From Hyaloperonospora brassicae (taxonomy: Eukaryota; Oomycota; Peronosporomycetes; Peronosporales; Peronosporaceae): 64,000 nucleotides of DNA. Shown one piece after another: positions 46,863-58,497 of the stretch. The stretch's first letter is position 1, and each line of letters starts with the position of its first letter. The stretch covers positions 62,001 to 126,000 of the forward strand of contig CANTFL010001299.1 of the NCBI GenBank assembly GCA_947650285.1, written 5' to 3'. A program made the position numbers and the translations under genes. A model generated the notes under the pieces. The model was not told the origin of the DNA. It searched no databases and saw nothing but the letters and a program-made list of their open reading frames with translations.

Positions 46863-48626
46863 TTATCATGGATCGGTAGTTGTGGACCATGGGCGATTTT
46901 TGACAAATAGTCTGGGCCGACACATCGAGTTTAGTCGATGATGGCAGCTGAAATCGTGACGCACACACTATTACAATGTTGGGCCGGCGCGAAAGTACTT
47001 GGGCATATGGCGAGAAGACTTTGTGTGCAAACAACGTCGTGATGCAGGTTGTAATGAAGTACATGCAGCTTGGTCCTAACTATGTTGATGCCTTTGTTGC
47101 CTTCTCGACATGAATAGGTTGGTGGAGATGTAGGCAATCGAATCAACCTATTTTCGCGCTGATAACGAAATTAAACATTTACATTTGCATGTCATCGTTT
47201 CGGACCAATTTGTTGACCTGTTGACTTTAGTAAGCCACACCCTTTTGGATACTTTTTTTAGCAAAGTACTTGATATATGTAATGGCGCAAGCTACGGTAA
47301 TTCAATCGGGTAATGTAACTTGCTAGTTTTTGGCATATTGACCGAGCATAGGTATTTTAAAGTACAACTTGCACGTATGTGCTTGCAATCCATGGAAACT
47401 TTGCCGACAGCATCTTTAAATACCCACGTCAAATAGACACCAATATACCTCCCATCGGGCATGTATCGCAACAGCAAACGAAAAAGTCACACCGAGAACA
47501 AAACGGCACAATTTGATAGCATCGATGGTACCCGTTGCCCATGCGTACGTTGTCTGTTTATGTACTAGGAAAAGGCTAGGTCAGTCAGTGCCATGCAGGT
47601 GACATGTCGAGAGAGCAACACAGGCAAGTACCAGTTGCTCTTGATCTGCCAGTAGAATGTGAAACAACTCTTCACATTGTTTTATCTAAAAAAGAGAAAA
47701 AACTGTAAAATAAATGCATCAGAATATCGTGAGAGTAAATATTGCCTCATAAGCTAAGAAATATTTATCGCACAAAAAAGTTAAGCACGACTGTGATTAT
47801 ATACATAATAAAGCGCACGTCTGATGTTTCCTATTCGATTGGATACACACATATCTGCGATCATTCGTGTACCTCTACGTGTATCGGCATCGTCACTCTC
47901 TTCTTTCATCGATATAAACTCACCCATCTGTATAGTCGTCCGATGTGTTACACAAAGATGTGGCTAAAACAACGAACTGTGTAGTCTGCTATCTCACTGC
48001 TACTATCTGCCATCACACTGCACCACAATCAGATAACATCCGTGGTCTCGTAATTCGTGGTCTTGCAATCCGTGATCTTGTGCCCGGCTGAATCAAAATT
48101 GCACTTGGGATCACCAGCTTCGTACTTGTCCAATGACTACGATCGTGGCATACGTCATCAGGGGTCGTGCAATCAGCGCACAGTGCACACACGGTTTCCA
48201 ACACTAACTGTGCTGTGGGTCGCGCGAAGTATTAAAGTCTTTTTCGCCTTGGTCCGTTGAAAAGTAAATAGTTATAATTTCTAATTGAACGCCTGATATA
48301 CATGCCTCATTTGCTACCGGCTTTCATGAAGGTCATCGCACAAAGCTGTCATTACAGAATTGTCTGCAAGCACAAATTCATTTTTGTAGTACTTTATGAA
48401 AGACTTCCGTGCATTTAGAGGAAGTTGGTAATTTATTTGATTCCTTTCTGTAACTTGCAAGTTGCAAATTTGCGAAAACTCGACACTTCACTGCGCAGCA
48501 AATTAGTGCACGGACGAGTCTACATGTGGAGTTCCCCCACGTCAACATGACATAAGTTAGTACCGCCCGTGTGGTACAACTCCTTCCCATCGCAGCCTCA
48601 GGCCATTGCGTCGAAAGGACGGGGAG
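46863..48626. other. Intergenic, nothing recognised
   Basis: AT-richer spacer between the symporter stop codon and the next plus-strand gene. It contains only short open frames. Confidence 0.55.
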
Positions 48627-49283
48627 ATGGACACTGAAGTGAAGACGACGCTGGAGCTACCGCCCGCGCCGCGGTCACCATGGGACTTTGTCTATGTCTT
48701 GTCGCCCGTGATCAAGTACTACGTGGCGCTCCTATTGCTGTTCGTAGGCGCCCGTTGGTTTAACCGCCAGTTGGGCAATGACGCGGAGGTGCCGGAGCGT
48801 CAGCCGCTCCGACCCGTGTTGTCCCCGGAACTGACAATTGAGAGTTCCGACAGCGACGAGGACGAAGAGGATGGGGGAGAGGACGAGGGAGAGGACGAAG
48901 AAGACATCAAAGAGCTGGTGACAAGTGGAAACAGTCTCGTTCCAATGACGCGTCAGAAGAAGAAGAAGCAGCAGCAGCAGCAGCAGCGGAAACAGAAGAA
49001 CGCGGCCAAAGCGCTCTTTGATGGGCTTCGAAAAGTGGAGCAGGAGCTACAAGACAAAAAGGCGCAGGACGATGAAGCACGCGACAACGTCAGCTGGAAC
49101 GAGCTGCACATGAAGATGTTGAAACGCTACAAGGACAAGTACCCGGATCACGGGCCTCGCGTGGCCACTGAAACGACCGACAAGTACGACGAGGAGTTTC
49201 ACGCGTTGCTGCGTGAGAACAATATCGATTTGGACATGCTCACGAGAGAGACTGCACACGGGAGCAAGCAGACACCCGACTGA
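48627..49283 (+). CDS. Single-pass membrane protein with acidic and Lys/Gln-rich region (218 aa)
   Basis: I do not recognise the family. The start is the ATG at 48627 (MDTEVKTTLE). The frame is open further up but only to a TTG. Residues 21-45 (FVYVLSPVIKYYVALLLLFV and GARWF) form one membrane segment. An acidic serine/aspartate/glutamate stretch covers about 72-95, then KKKK and six glutamines (109-120). A charged, probably coiled-coil helix covers about 121-165. The C-terminus has WNELHMKMLKRYKDKYPDHG and a predicted soluble tail. The layout suggests a membrane anchor with a long cytosolic domain. The six glutamines come from a (CAG)n tract. The gene converges on the zinc-knuckle gene, with 75 bp between stops. 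Confidence 0.7.
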   Translation: MDTEVKTTLELPPAPRSPWDFVYVLSPVIKYYVALLLLFVGARWFNRQLGNDAEVPERQPLRPVLSPELTIESSDSDEDEEDGGEDEGEDEEDIKELVTSGNSLVPMTRQKKKKQQQQQQRKQKNAAKALFDGLRKVEQELQDKKAQDDEARDNVSWNELHMKMLKRYKDKYPDHGPRVATETTDKYDEEFHALLRENNIDLDMLTRETAHGSKQTPD

Positions 49284-49358
49284 AAGTAAACGGCACTGAG
49301 GACTGAACGGTGTGTGAAATGAAGGCACTCGTAGAAAAGCACATTGAAATCGTGGCAA

Positions 49359-50213
49359 TTAGAACTTGACTCGTTTGGGATTCTGTCCTCTAGAGCTCGT
49401 CCGGCACACCTCGCGCTTCTTGGTGTGGCTGTCACTGTCGCCTTCGTCATTTTGCTCCATGCCTCTAATCGGACCCGAGTCAAGAGCGTCGCCTGTCGCT
49501 TCTGCTCCATCTTGAGTCCCTCCGTCCTCGTCGTCATCTGTAAACGTGATCTTCGTGTTCGCGAGCTGCTGGCCGCCCTTGTTGCTGGTCGCAGAGATGC
49601 GGCCAACAGGACAGTCGCGCACCAAATGGTCGACGCTCTTGCACAATTTGCAGCAGCCGCCTTTCGGGTACACGCCCATGGTGTTCTTCGGGCACTTGCT
49701 GCTGAGATGGCCTTGCTGGCCGCACACAAAGCACGTAGCGAAGGCGGCCCCGCCGTTCTCCATAGGCTTCGGACAGTTGCGAAGCGCGTGATCAGGAGCG
49801 CCGCAGTTGAAACACACGGCCGCCTGGTGCGGCAGCTGGGCGCTGCTGCCCATGCCATGGCCGTCACTGCTCGTGCCAAAGCTCTTTTGCGGGCAGTTGT
49901 GCGCAGTGTGGCCGCGCCGACGGCACTGGAAACACGTCCGATTGAGGTCTCCCGCTGCGCGATTGGGGCAGCTCTGCTTGACGTGCGTCGTGTCGCCACA
50001 GAGCCAACAGCCGCCTTCGTTGCCGTGGCCGGCGGCGGTCTGCGCCTCCTCGCGCTTGGCCCGCACCCTGGCCACGATCTCCGCTTTCTTCTCGCGTCGC
50101 GCCTGCTGCTTGGCCAGCTTGAGCTGCTTGGCTTTGCTCTTCTTCGCCTTGCGCACAGTGCGCCGCGTCTGCAAGATGCGCTTGCGCTCGTCCGTCAGCT
50201 CTGCGTCCGCCAT
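49359..50213 (-). CDS. Five-zinc-knuckle protein, ZCCHC9-like (284 aa)
   Basis: The start is the ATG at 50211-50213 (MADAELTDER). The frame upstream reaches only a GTG. A strongly basic N-terminus (about 10-55) is followed by five CCHC knuckles of the form CX2CX4HX4C at residues 69-82, 94-107, 134-147, 161-174 and 188-201. An acidic stretch covers about 225-262, and the C-terminus is basic (GQNPKRVKF). This layout matches ZCCHC9-type nuclear or nucleolar RNA-binding proteins, which usually have four knuckles. RNA or single-stranded nucleic-acid binding is the expected role. It is divergently arranged with the metallophosphoesterase gene. Confidence 0.85.
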   Translation of the reverse strand: MADAELTDERKRILQTRRTVRKAKKSKAKQLKLAKQQARREKKAEIVARVRAKREEAQTAAGHGNEGGCWLCGDTTHVKQSCPNRAAGDLNRTCFQCRRRGHTAHNCPQKSFGTSSDGHGMGSSAQLPHQAAVCFNCGAPDHALRNCPKPMENGGAAFATCFVCGQQGHLSSKCPKNTMGVYPKGGCCKLCKSVDHLVRDCPVGRISATSNKGGQQLANTKITFTDDDEDGGTQDGAEATGDALDSGPIRGMEQNDEGDSDSHTKKREVCRTSSRGQNPKRVKF

Positions 50214-50409
50214 GGCCACTCACTCGATGGGACCTGCGGATGCCAAACCATAGGGCGGCGGGGAGTGCGGGTACACGAAGGGGTACACACGAGGCGAAAC
50301 GACTCGCTACGAACGGGCACGAAGCGTACCCCATGTACCCCCACGACGCTCCCTGCGAAACGTGATCGATTCGCTAATCAATCAGTCCCTTCTCCGGCTG
50401 CAGCCGCCC
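50214..50409. promoter_or_regulatory. Shared 196-bp divergent promoter interval
   Basis: The ATGs of the zinc-knuckle gene (minus, 50213) and the metallophosphoesterase gene (plus, 50410) are 196 bp apart. Both core promoters and both leaders must fit here. No certain initiator element was identified. Confidence 0.5.
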
Positions 50410-52378
50410 ATGAAGGTCGTGTGTGTGTCCGACACGCACGGACTGCACGAAGAAGCTGCGGCCGTCCCGGACGGGGACGTGTTCGTCCACGCAGGCGACT
50501 TCACCGACACGGGCGAGCGGGACGAAGTGCTGGCGTTCAACGAGTACTTGGGGCGGCTGCCGCATCGGTACAAGCTCGTGATCGCTGGGAACCACGAGTC
50601 GTCGTTCGATCGCCACTTCTACGCCGGGTACTGGCACCTCTACGGCCACCGACAGCAGTACGATCCGGATGAAGTGCGCGCGCTGCTGACCAATGCGCTG
50701 TATCTGGAAGACGAGGCGGTAGAGATTGAGGGTTACGTCTTTTACGGGTACTGACTGGGTATGGCTTTCATTGGTCGTAGTGCGACCACGAGCACCAGCG
50801 AGGCGTTGGTGGTGGTATTAATCAACTGTCTGCTGTTTCCTTTTGCGTAGCACGCCATGGCAGCCCGAGTTTTGCAACTGGGCGTTCAACTTACCTCGGG
50901 GCGACGCGCTGCTCCGTCGGTGGAAATGCATCCCAACCGACACGGACGTGCTGATCACCCACACGCCTCCTCAAGGCCACGGAGACCGTGTGGGCTGCAC
51001 AAACGTTGGTTGTGCGGATTTGCTATCGGAAGTAGAGCATCGAGTGCATCCCAAGCTGCACGTGTTTGGACACGTGCACGAAGGCTATGGACAGAGTTCG
51101 AGTCCAGACGGCAAAACTACGTACTTTAACGCTTCAGTATGTACTCACAAGTATGAACCGGTAAACGCGCCCTTAGTGTTCGAGTTGACGGATCCACCGA
51201 AGCGAGAGGGGCGCCTTAAACGTCTACCGCTACTGATGTCTTCCTCATCTCACACTAGTTGCCAAGCTAATTGCAACGCAAGCAGCCGTGACGACAGCAG
51301 CATCAGCAGCACATTGGCGGCAGTAGATGAAATGGTTGACGTGCATGCAGATGCACCGATCGAGGCGGACCCCAAGAAGTACGCCTTGATGCTGCACGAA
51401 TGGCTACGCCTGTGCTCCCACAAGCCTATGTTCGTTGAAAAGCATGGTGTCCGAGGCACAGTGCGCAAAAGCAGCAGCAAGGAAATGCTGCGGGACTTTC
51501 GGGTGGATGGCACGACGTCTGGGCTGCTATTTGAAAGCACGTTAAGGTTACGTCCTGTCATCAATGTGCAGAAACGCGCGCTGAGATACCTCTTCGCGCA
51601 AGGGTTCCACGCTAATGCTGACAACTACAAGGAGGAGGTAGACGAGATCTCAGCGATTGCTGTCCCGATTGAGGGCTGCGATGAACAAGACGCGTCGAAG
51701 ACCGGTTTCGCGGACAGCGAAAAGATCAGGCCAATAAAAGAGCGGCGAAAGCATGGCATTTCTCGCCGTGTAACTGTGGCCGTTTTGGACGATATTGACG
51801 AAGAAAAAGAAGGAATGGACGAAGGCGCTCGACAGCACGTGCAGCAGGCTCGTCTAGGAGCTGCCGCACTTGGTAAATCGAATGTTGGAAGTGCTGATGT
51901 GCCTATTCGTGGTTCACGACGGAGTAGGGCCCTACAGCGCCGATCAGCAGTATCAAAACTTGCTCCGCTTTCTGAGGATTCGATTGAAGCTGATGGAAGC
52001 TGCAGCAGCGCAGTGGGCACAGTGGGCACAGTCGTGCTTGAGGGGCTCGCGAAAGAGGCTCCTACAGTTCCTGAAGCTGCAGTCAATGCAGATTCATGCG
52101 TCACGGAGTGTGTTTTGTGCAAGTATAATGTCCACGGCCATATTCATCCGGGGGAGAAGACAAGCGAAAAGACTGAAGCACTGGCCGCGACCCCGCGTGT
52201 CGTTGAGTGTGTGATGTGCAAATATAAAGTGTCTGGCCACGTCCATGCAGAGACTCAACCTCTGTCACCGCCCGAGCCATCGCCCCATCCAGCAGTGATG
52301 CAACAAGACACAAAGCAGAGTGGGCCGCGCCCCAGAGCTGACAAGCCACCATCTAATCATCTGTCGTCCTGGTTCTGA
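50410..52378 (+). CDS. MPPED-type metallophosphoesterase with C-terminal extension (621 aa)
   Basis: Exons are 50410-50747 and 50851-52378. The 103-bp intron starts GTACTG, ends GCGTAG and splits the codon of Gly113. The start is the ATG of MKVVCVSDTHG, because upstream the frame has only a GTG. The calcineurin-like phosphoesterase domain (about 1-230) has all the metal-binding motifs: DTH (8-10), HAGDFTD (27-33), GNHE (60-63), THTPP (149-153) and GHVH (186-189). The WQPEFCNWAFNLPRG segment is characteristic of the MPPED1/2 (UPF0046) branch, which hydrolyses phosphodiesters in vitro. Animal members end soon after this domain. Here another 390 residues follow, with a conserved-looking block HEWLRLCSHKPMFVEKHG (about 295-312) and, near the end, two copies of ECVxCKYxVxGHxH (532-545 and 565-578). 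The extension is unassigned. Substrate and location are unknown. Confidence 0.87.
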
Positions 52379-55300
52379 TGCCATTATCGGCACAATGCAT
52401 GGGTGCTACTGCTGTAGGCTGGTTTGAGCTGGTGGCCATAGTTTCATTGTGCAGGCTGCCTCACTCACACATTGCTCTTTTTGGCCGAGTGTCCGAGTGG
52501 AGTTGAGCCAATTTAAGATTGTCGTCAGCCCTGGCTTGAATCGCACGCATTGCAGTACACCAATCGAGCTGCAGAGCTTTGCATGTAATGGACATCTTGA
52601 TAAAGCAACTACTTTATACCCCGTGTTCAACGCCGAGAAATTTCACGTCACTTTGACAAACGTCGAATGTCGATAATCGTCTTCGACCTTTGTTGCTCTT
52701 CACAAAGTGCTCAGGAAGCCAAATAAAAACAAGCGACGGACATTCTGCGTGCTTGGAAGTCAACATCTTATTGTAAAATCACTAGTCGGTCAAAAACAGA
52801 TTCAGTGAGCATTTTCGATTCGCATTGTGTCGGCCATCCGACACGCAGAATGAAACGAGCAGTCGTTGTACATGACATTGACAACGGTCACTATAAGTGA
52901 ATAATTTTACCTGACAAGTATATTTGGTGTGTGTAAATGATCCTTAGAACGCTATAACAGTAAATGGATGATGATAGTTCGCACATGAGTTGATCTCGGC
53001 CATGATCATAGCCACGATTTCGCTCATCAAGAGCTGACACGCAAGAAGTGGTAAGCAGATAGTGAGAGTACATATCTGTATATAAACACAGTCGACAGAA
53101 TGACGTAAAACGCGCTGCCGAGTGGACGTTGAAAATAATTAGTTATAAAAAAAATTAGGATAATGGGTCATCCATCGTCCGCGCTGAGTCCCTATCTCAT
53201 TAGTCATGTTGACCGACCGCAACGTTATGTCTCGACAATGAATTGCTACTACTTCCGCGATACCATTGTTGGCTCCGCAAGAAGTGACTGCTCGTTGGCG
53301 CCTCGTGAAGTTGGCTTTGTCGTGAATATGAACTGCGGCAATAGCTGTGCCCCATCAGGACGATGTCTACTGATCGGAAGACTTTTGCGCTTATCACGAC
53401 TAGGTTGTATTCATCGCTGCACAAGTCCACCCTTCGATAAAGGAGGAGGTCGCTGGAGATGAGACGCATGAAGGGTCCCCTGTTGGCACCTGCAGAGGTG
53501 CTTACCGGATGCTGTCGATTCGGTATCCGAGCTTCAGAGGCAACTATACTAGTTGGTCTGCCTAACAAACAATAATGCTGTGCGAGTGACCGTTTCATTA
53601 TAAATTTCTGTTGCGATGCGGCCGCGTCAGGGGCCGTCCGAGATCCAGCCTCGCTGCAACAGCTGTAGTCGGCGTAAAGTGTCCAGAATGGGTCGACTTG
53701 ACGCGTAGATAAGTTCTTCTCCGCATCGGTATCTCGCAAATCTTCTTTCGATTATTCTTCGCCTATGGCTCATCGAGGCCATAAATCCATTCGAAAAGTC
53801 GATTTAGCTCTGAACACTTGGTCGTGCAAGACATCGCTCGACCTCGCTCTCTCTACACTGATGATGAATCTAGTGACGCTTCTTTAGCTCAACGGTGACC
53901 AGCTTTATGCCATTTTCTATTCGGCCGTTACTCCATTACACTTCCCACCGACTAAAGCTTCTACATCGAGGCATTCATTTATGTAGTGCGATCGTATTCT
54001 GACCATGGCAACTGAAATGCTTCTCGAGTGATAGTGTTTCTGCGTTCTACGTTTCCAAATATATTACTGAATGTAGCCGTTTCTCTTCCCTTGCTTAGCT
54101 GCCAGCATCGCGTCACGCCCGTATATAATTTACTCAAAGAGTGTATCCTTATTCTTTTATCGACAGATACTTGTCTAAAAGATTGTAATTTGTTTACATG
54201 TCCACCTCCATGGCTATGCTTCTCTTGTTGAGCGCGCAACTGCAGCCCTACTCAGTACCGCGGAGTATAGAAACCGATCTTATCTATGTTTCTACAATTT
54301 GGATGCACAAACTCAAGAATAAGAAGTATTACGTGTCGGCGTGTTATTGTTCTCTTACAATACACCCTTCCTTTGTTCCTAGACAGAATATATGTAGCCA
54401 TCATCGCATTTGCTGCTCGCAACATTTCTCGTTGCGAACCTGCCTGATCGCAAATTCTTACGTTTCTTACAATCCTGCAGCCTCACGCCACACAGGGGTG
54501 ACCTCTACAAGACTGAAAGGCCCGTAACAATAGCATGCTGAAGCGATGACTTTTCCTTAGGCTTATTGAATGTCACTAGAAAAGTTTGGTTAGTATGCTG
54601 ACCCAGGTTGTGCCCACTCGGGGCTGGCGTAAGTTTATAGCGACGAAAGTCACTACCTGCATAAGGTATGTCTCACGAAGTTTAATGGCTTACCTAATCC
54701 AGCCCTTACAATGAATTACCTGAAGAGAACACACAATCGTTATGTATTAAAATCCGATTAGTATTGTTATCTCGTCATTTGGTAGTTGGGACCAAGAGTG
54801 TGGCTTCGCTCTCTTCCTTTTCTCCCACGCTTATTTCAACGAGATAAAAGCCGATAGGTTAACACTCTTGATGCATAAATGTGCTTTTTTCGATCTTGAT
54901 TGATACCGGTTCGTATTTCAGGTCAGTCCGGGTCGCATCGACCTGCTCTGCATCTCTCGATTGATTTTTTCTGGGCTCTCATCGCTTTATAAACCCCCAT
55001 CGAGCGACTTCATTTTTACGTCAATACTTACAATGCTCTTTAAATAAGGTCCATTTTTGATGGGATCAATTTAATTTTATTATTTTTGGCCGATACTTAA
55101 CTCGATATATGTATTTCGCTAACATCATTTTTAGGTCAACACTTAGCACCACGACCTGATGTAAACGTCCCGTAATAAGTTCAAGTTGTGCAGTAGGCAC
55201 GAACGTGTGCCCAATTACCACAAAAGTGACAGCGAATGACATGAAGTGACCACAGTTATAAATAATGGGCAAATGTATTATCTATTACAGTAGAACCCCT

Positions 55301-57705
55301 TTAGCTCATACAATTGAAAGGATTAAAAATATTAGGTAGATTAGAATAGTAGGTTGGAAGGTTGGGTTGTCTCATCATCTACACACAATTGTACAGTATA
55401 AAGCGGTGCATGGTTGCCACGTTGGGCCGAAAATTTGTCATTTTTACAAAGAGATATTAGCTGATAAGGGATTAGCTAAGAGGGGTTCCACTGCAGTTGT
55501 AAACTGTTCATATCAAGGATCACATGTACGTCAACATATGCCGGTGGCTTACAAAAATGGATGCTTTAACTTCTTCTGCAAGGTCATGTTCATCATCCTC
55601 TCACTTAAGTAGTAAATTGTAAATTCTGTATCGATGGAGCGTTTCTCAGCCTTTAGTGAAAAAGCAAAAAATGTCGATAACTGTGTTTGACTCAGGTTTC
55701 CAAGATTGGTGATCAAGATACCTAATCGACGTGAAACAAGTTCCTCCATCCATACGTTGACCGGAGCAATGTGGAAGTACAATCTATTTTCGTGGTACAT
55801 CAAGTCGGAGCGCCTCGAGATCTTTGAGGTACTGACCACTCAGACATCATGCGTAGAAAGTTTAGTCGGTTGCGCTGGCGGATGTAGATGCGTATTGCCG
55901 ACACGTTCTATCCCACCCTCAAAATGAGACCATGACGCGTACATTCAGTATATGATAGGTATCGATACATTTGAGGCAAATGTGGTGTTGCTACAGAAGA
56001 AGAGTTTTCATGAGATCATTTCCGTTGTATAATAATAAAAACTCATGTTTCATGTTTAGTTTAAGACACCTTCGTATGCAGTTGACTTGGCATAACAATT
56101 TGCATCGAAATTATAAGTAGTTTGAGTATGTACAGTGGGGTATGTCAGTGTATGATTCGTAGTGAGTGTGCACGGAGATCTTTGGAGATTCCACTGTTGT
56201 GTAGAGCATTGGCAAGCATTTCAATCCGATCAGTCGTGCTCGCATTATCCTCTTCTACAATATTCGCGTCAAACCCATTCAGCCCATTACGGATCTAGTA
56301 CTTCTACATAATTTTAGCATGAATGCAACTTTCTTCGTTTACATATTGCTTCATAAAAAGAGCTGTGGTATATTATACCGTGCTAAGTAAATTGCGCTTT
56401 TGGTGAGTTGCGATTTATGCTTGATTCGATAGAATCAATTTGAAAGGCTTTTACCTTTTCCAGTAATGGATACATCTATCTCCTCGAGTATAAATATTTC
56501 ACTTGGACTTAATTTCGAAATCAGTACGACAGCAATAATCGTACGCGCGCTAGTTTATCGTGATGCCACAACTAAAAGTATGGTCCCCAACATACAATGA
56601 ACTGGACGCTAAGCTGTGATGCAACCTCTTCAATATTCGTGAAACTTGTGACAAGCAAACGACATCAGTTGCTGAATTTATTTTTTTCATGAGCGACAAC
56701 TGACATGTTGTGCCTCGTTCGAACGGATTACCCTAACGCGTATGAACAATTTTGACCGTGCGCTTAAGAAGTATGTTCGAATCTATTTATTCTGTTGATG
56801 GATCTCATTTCTATGTAAATTTATATTTGCATTAATGTTTTTCACTTTTTACGAGCGAGTCGATATCTCGCACTGTCGGAAAATGCCTTGTAATTATTTC
56901 GGCTCGCATCGATCGGCGAAAGAAGGCATTCCTTATGTCACACAGCATAGAGGCTGTCAGATGTTTTCTAATGCGAGTATATACAACGTCGATTAGCCTA
57001 GTTTGTGCACGTCCTCTTACGATGTGATGGTTTTGTAAGCACTCGTTAAGTAAGTGTTGACACTTAAGAGTTCAAGAGCGGAAATATGTGTGTAGTTACA
57101 TCCATATTCGACAGTTTGGTCGATTATGTAAGCGAAGAATAACATCGTAATTAATTGAGACAATTTCAGTACGAGGGTATCGACACCGAGTGCGGTAGCT
57201 GGCCTTACGTGAAGTATAGTGTGCATTGGTACCGCAGACACCGGTCAATTGACGACTGATCTGGGCTGTAGCTGTTTATTGTTTTCATAATATATTGCGT
57301 TGTTAAGTGACAAGATATCGTTATATATCTAGGAGCTCTACTTAGTTCATAAAGACATTATATTATCTAAACAATCAGATGCGGTGCGATTCGTACGTGT
57401 ATATATTGGCCGATGAATCACAATTGAGGTTGCCATCTCCATCTTCAACAGAATCCCTGCAATCATTGTAATAAACAGACGGTCATGTGGTAAAGCGAAC
57501 TTTCTGGAAAGGGTAGACTCAAGGAGGGATGGACCGGAGGGACAGGGGACTCGCGATCGGAAAGGGACTGGAGGCCAAGGAGCCACAGAGGAGAAGCGGC
57601 CGTTGGGTTCCAGCCGTTGAGAGCGGCACCAATGCGGATCGTTCTCAACCACTCGTCGGTCTACCGGGCCACTCGTCGGTAGGTACGGCCGACCAAGGCG
57701 GCCTC
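52379..57705. other. AT-rich intergenic sequence, no supportable gene
   Basis: A minus-strand frame at 53200-53739 (179 codons) and a neighbouring one at 53979-54239 are open but match nothing I recognise and are flanked by stops. They could be decayed transposon. The rest is AT-rich with only short frames. Confidence 0.5.
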
Positions 57706-58059
57706 GGTCAACCAAGGCGGTCTCTGTCACCCATCGGCCCACCTGGTCACCCTTTGGTGGGCACGGCCGATCAAGGCGACCTCGGTTACCCAGGGGCCGA
57801 CCCGGTCACCCTTCGGTGGATACGGCCGATCAAGGCGACCTCGGTCACCCAAGGGCCGACCTGGTCACCCTTTGGTGGGTACCGCCGATCAAGGCGACCT
57901 CGGCCGCCCAAGGGCCGACCTGGTCACCCTTTGGTGGGTACGGCCGATCAAGGCGACCTCGGTCACGGAAGGGCCGACCTGGTCACCCTTTGGTGGGTAC
58001 GGCCGATCAAGGCGACCTCGGTCACCCAAGGGCCGACCTGGTCATCCATCGGCCGACCC
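57706..58059. repeat. 59-bp minisatellite, six copies
   Basis: Units begin at 57706, 57765, 57824, 57883, 57942 and 58001, exactly 59 bp apart. The consensus starts GGCCGATCAAGGCGACCTCG and ends CCCTTTGGTGGGTAC. The first unit is the most diverged. The array is GC-rich in an AT-rich setting. Because 59 is not a multiple of three and the unit lacks stops in the plus frames, all three plus frames are open across it (57529-58098, 57816-58085, 57872-58129) and read the same peptide in rotation. I do not annotate these frames as a gene. Confidence 0.9.
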
Positions 58060-58400
58060 GGACTATCAAGATCAAGCGTCCCTGACGACTCAGCATAGTG
58101 AGTCCAGGCGTAAGGCAAGTACAGAGTAAAGGAGTTTAAAGGATAGTACATTATTAAAGACTACTCAATTTGCGATCTAAGCCACACGTCTCGTGAGCCA
58201 AGAAGCTTGTAAGTCTACCAACCTGTTCCGGGCCAGGGATCTTTTTGGCCCACCCGTTGAATAGACAGTGCTGGTAAGACTCAAGTGCAAATAGAACCCT
58301 AGGAAGTATATTGGCCTGTAGGTTCGTGGAGTAGCATCCCCCCAACTCAATCCCGCTATAGGAAGCGGTCTTCATACCCTATTGGTAAGGGAGAGGATAC

Positions 58401-58497
58401 ATAAAGGCCAGGCGGTGGACACCCCTGAGACACATAAAGGCCAGGCGGTTAACACCCCTGAGACAAGCAAAGGCCAGGCGCTACTAGCCCTGAGAAC
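58401..58497. repeat. 33-bp tandem repeat, three copies
   Basis: Units start at 58401, 58434 and 58467 and share AAAGGCCAGGCGGT followed by CACCCCTGAGA. The third copy is more diverged. It lies 340 bp after the 59-bp array. Confidence 0.8.

Noticed and set aside
49344..50672. 442-codon plus-strand frame opposite the zinc-knuckle gene
   Set aside because: It is the antisense shadow of a GC-rich coding sequence with five clear CCHC motifs.
53200..53739. 179-codon minus-strand open frame as a gene
   Set aside because: No domain, no start context and no neighbour support. It is surrounded by stops in an AT-rich, repeat-like region.
57529..58098. 189-codon frame over the minisatellite as a gene
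   Set aside because: All three plus frames are open because of the repeat composition, so openness is not evidence of coding.
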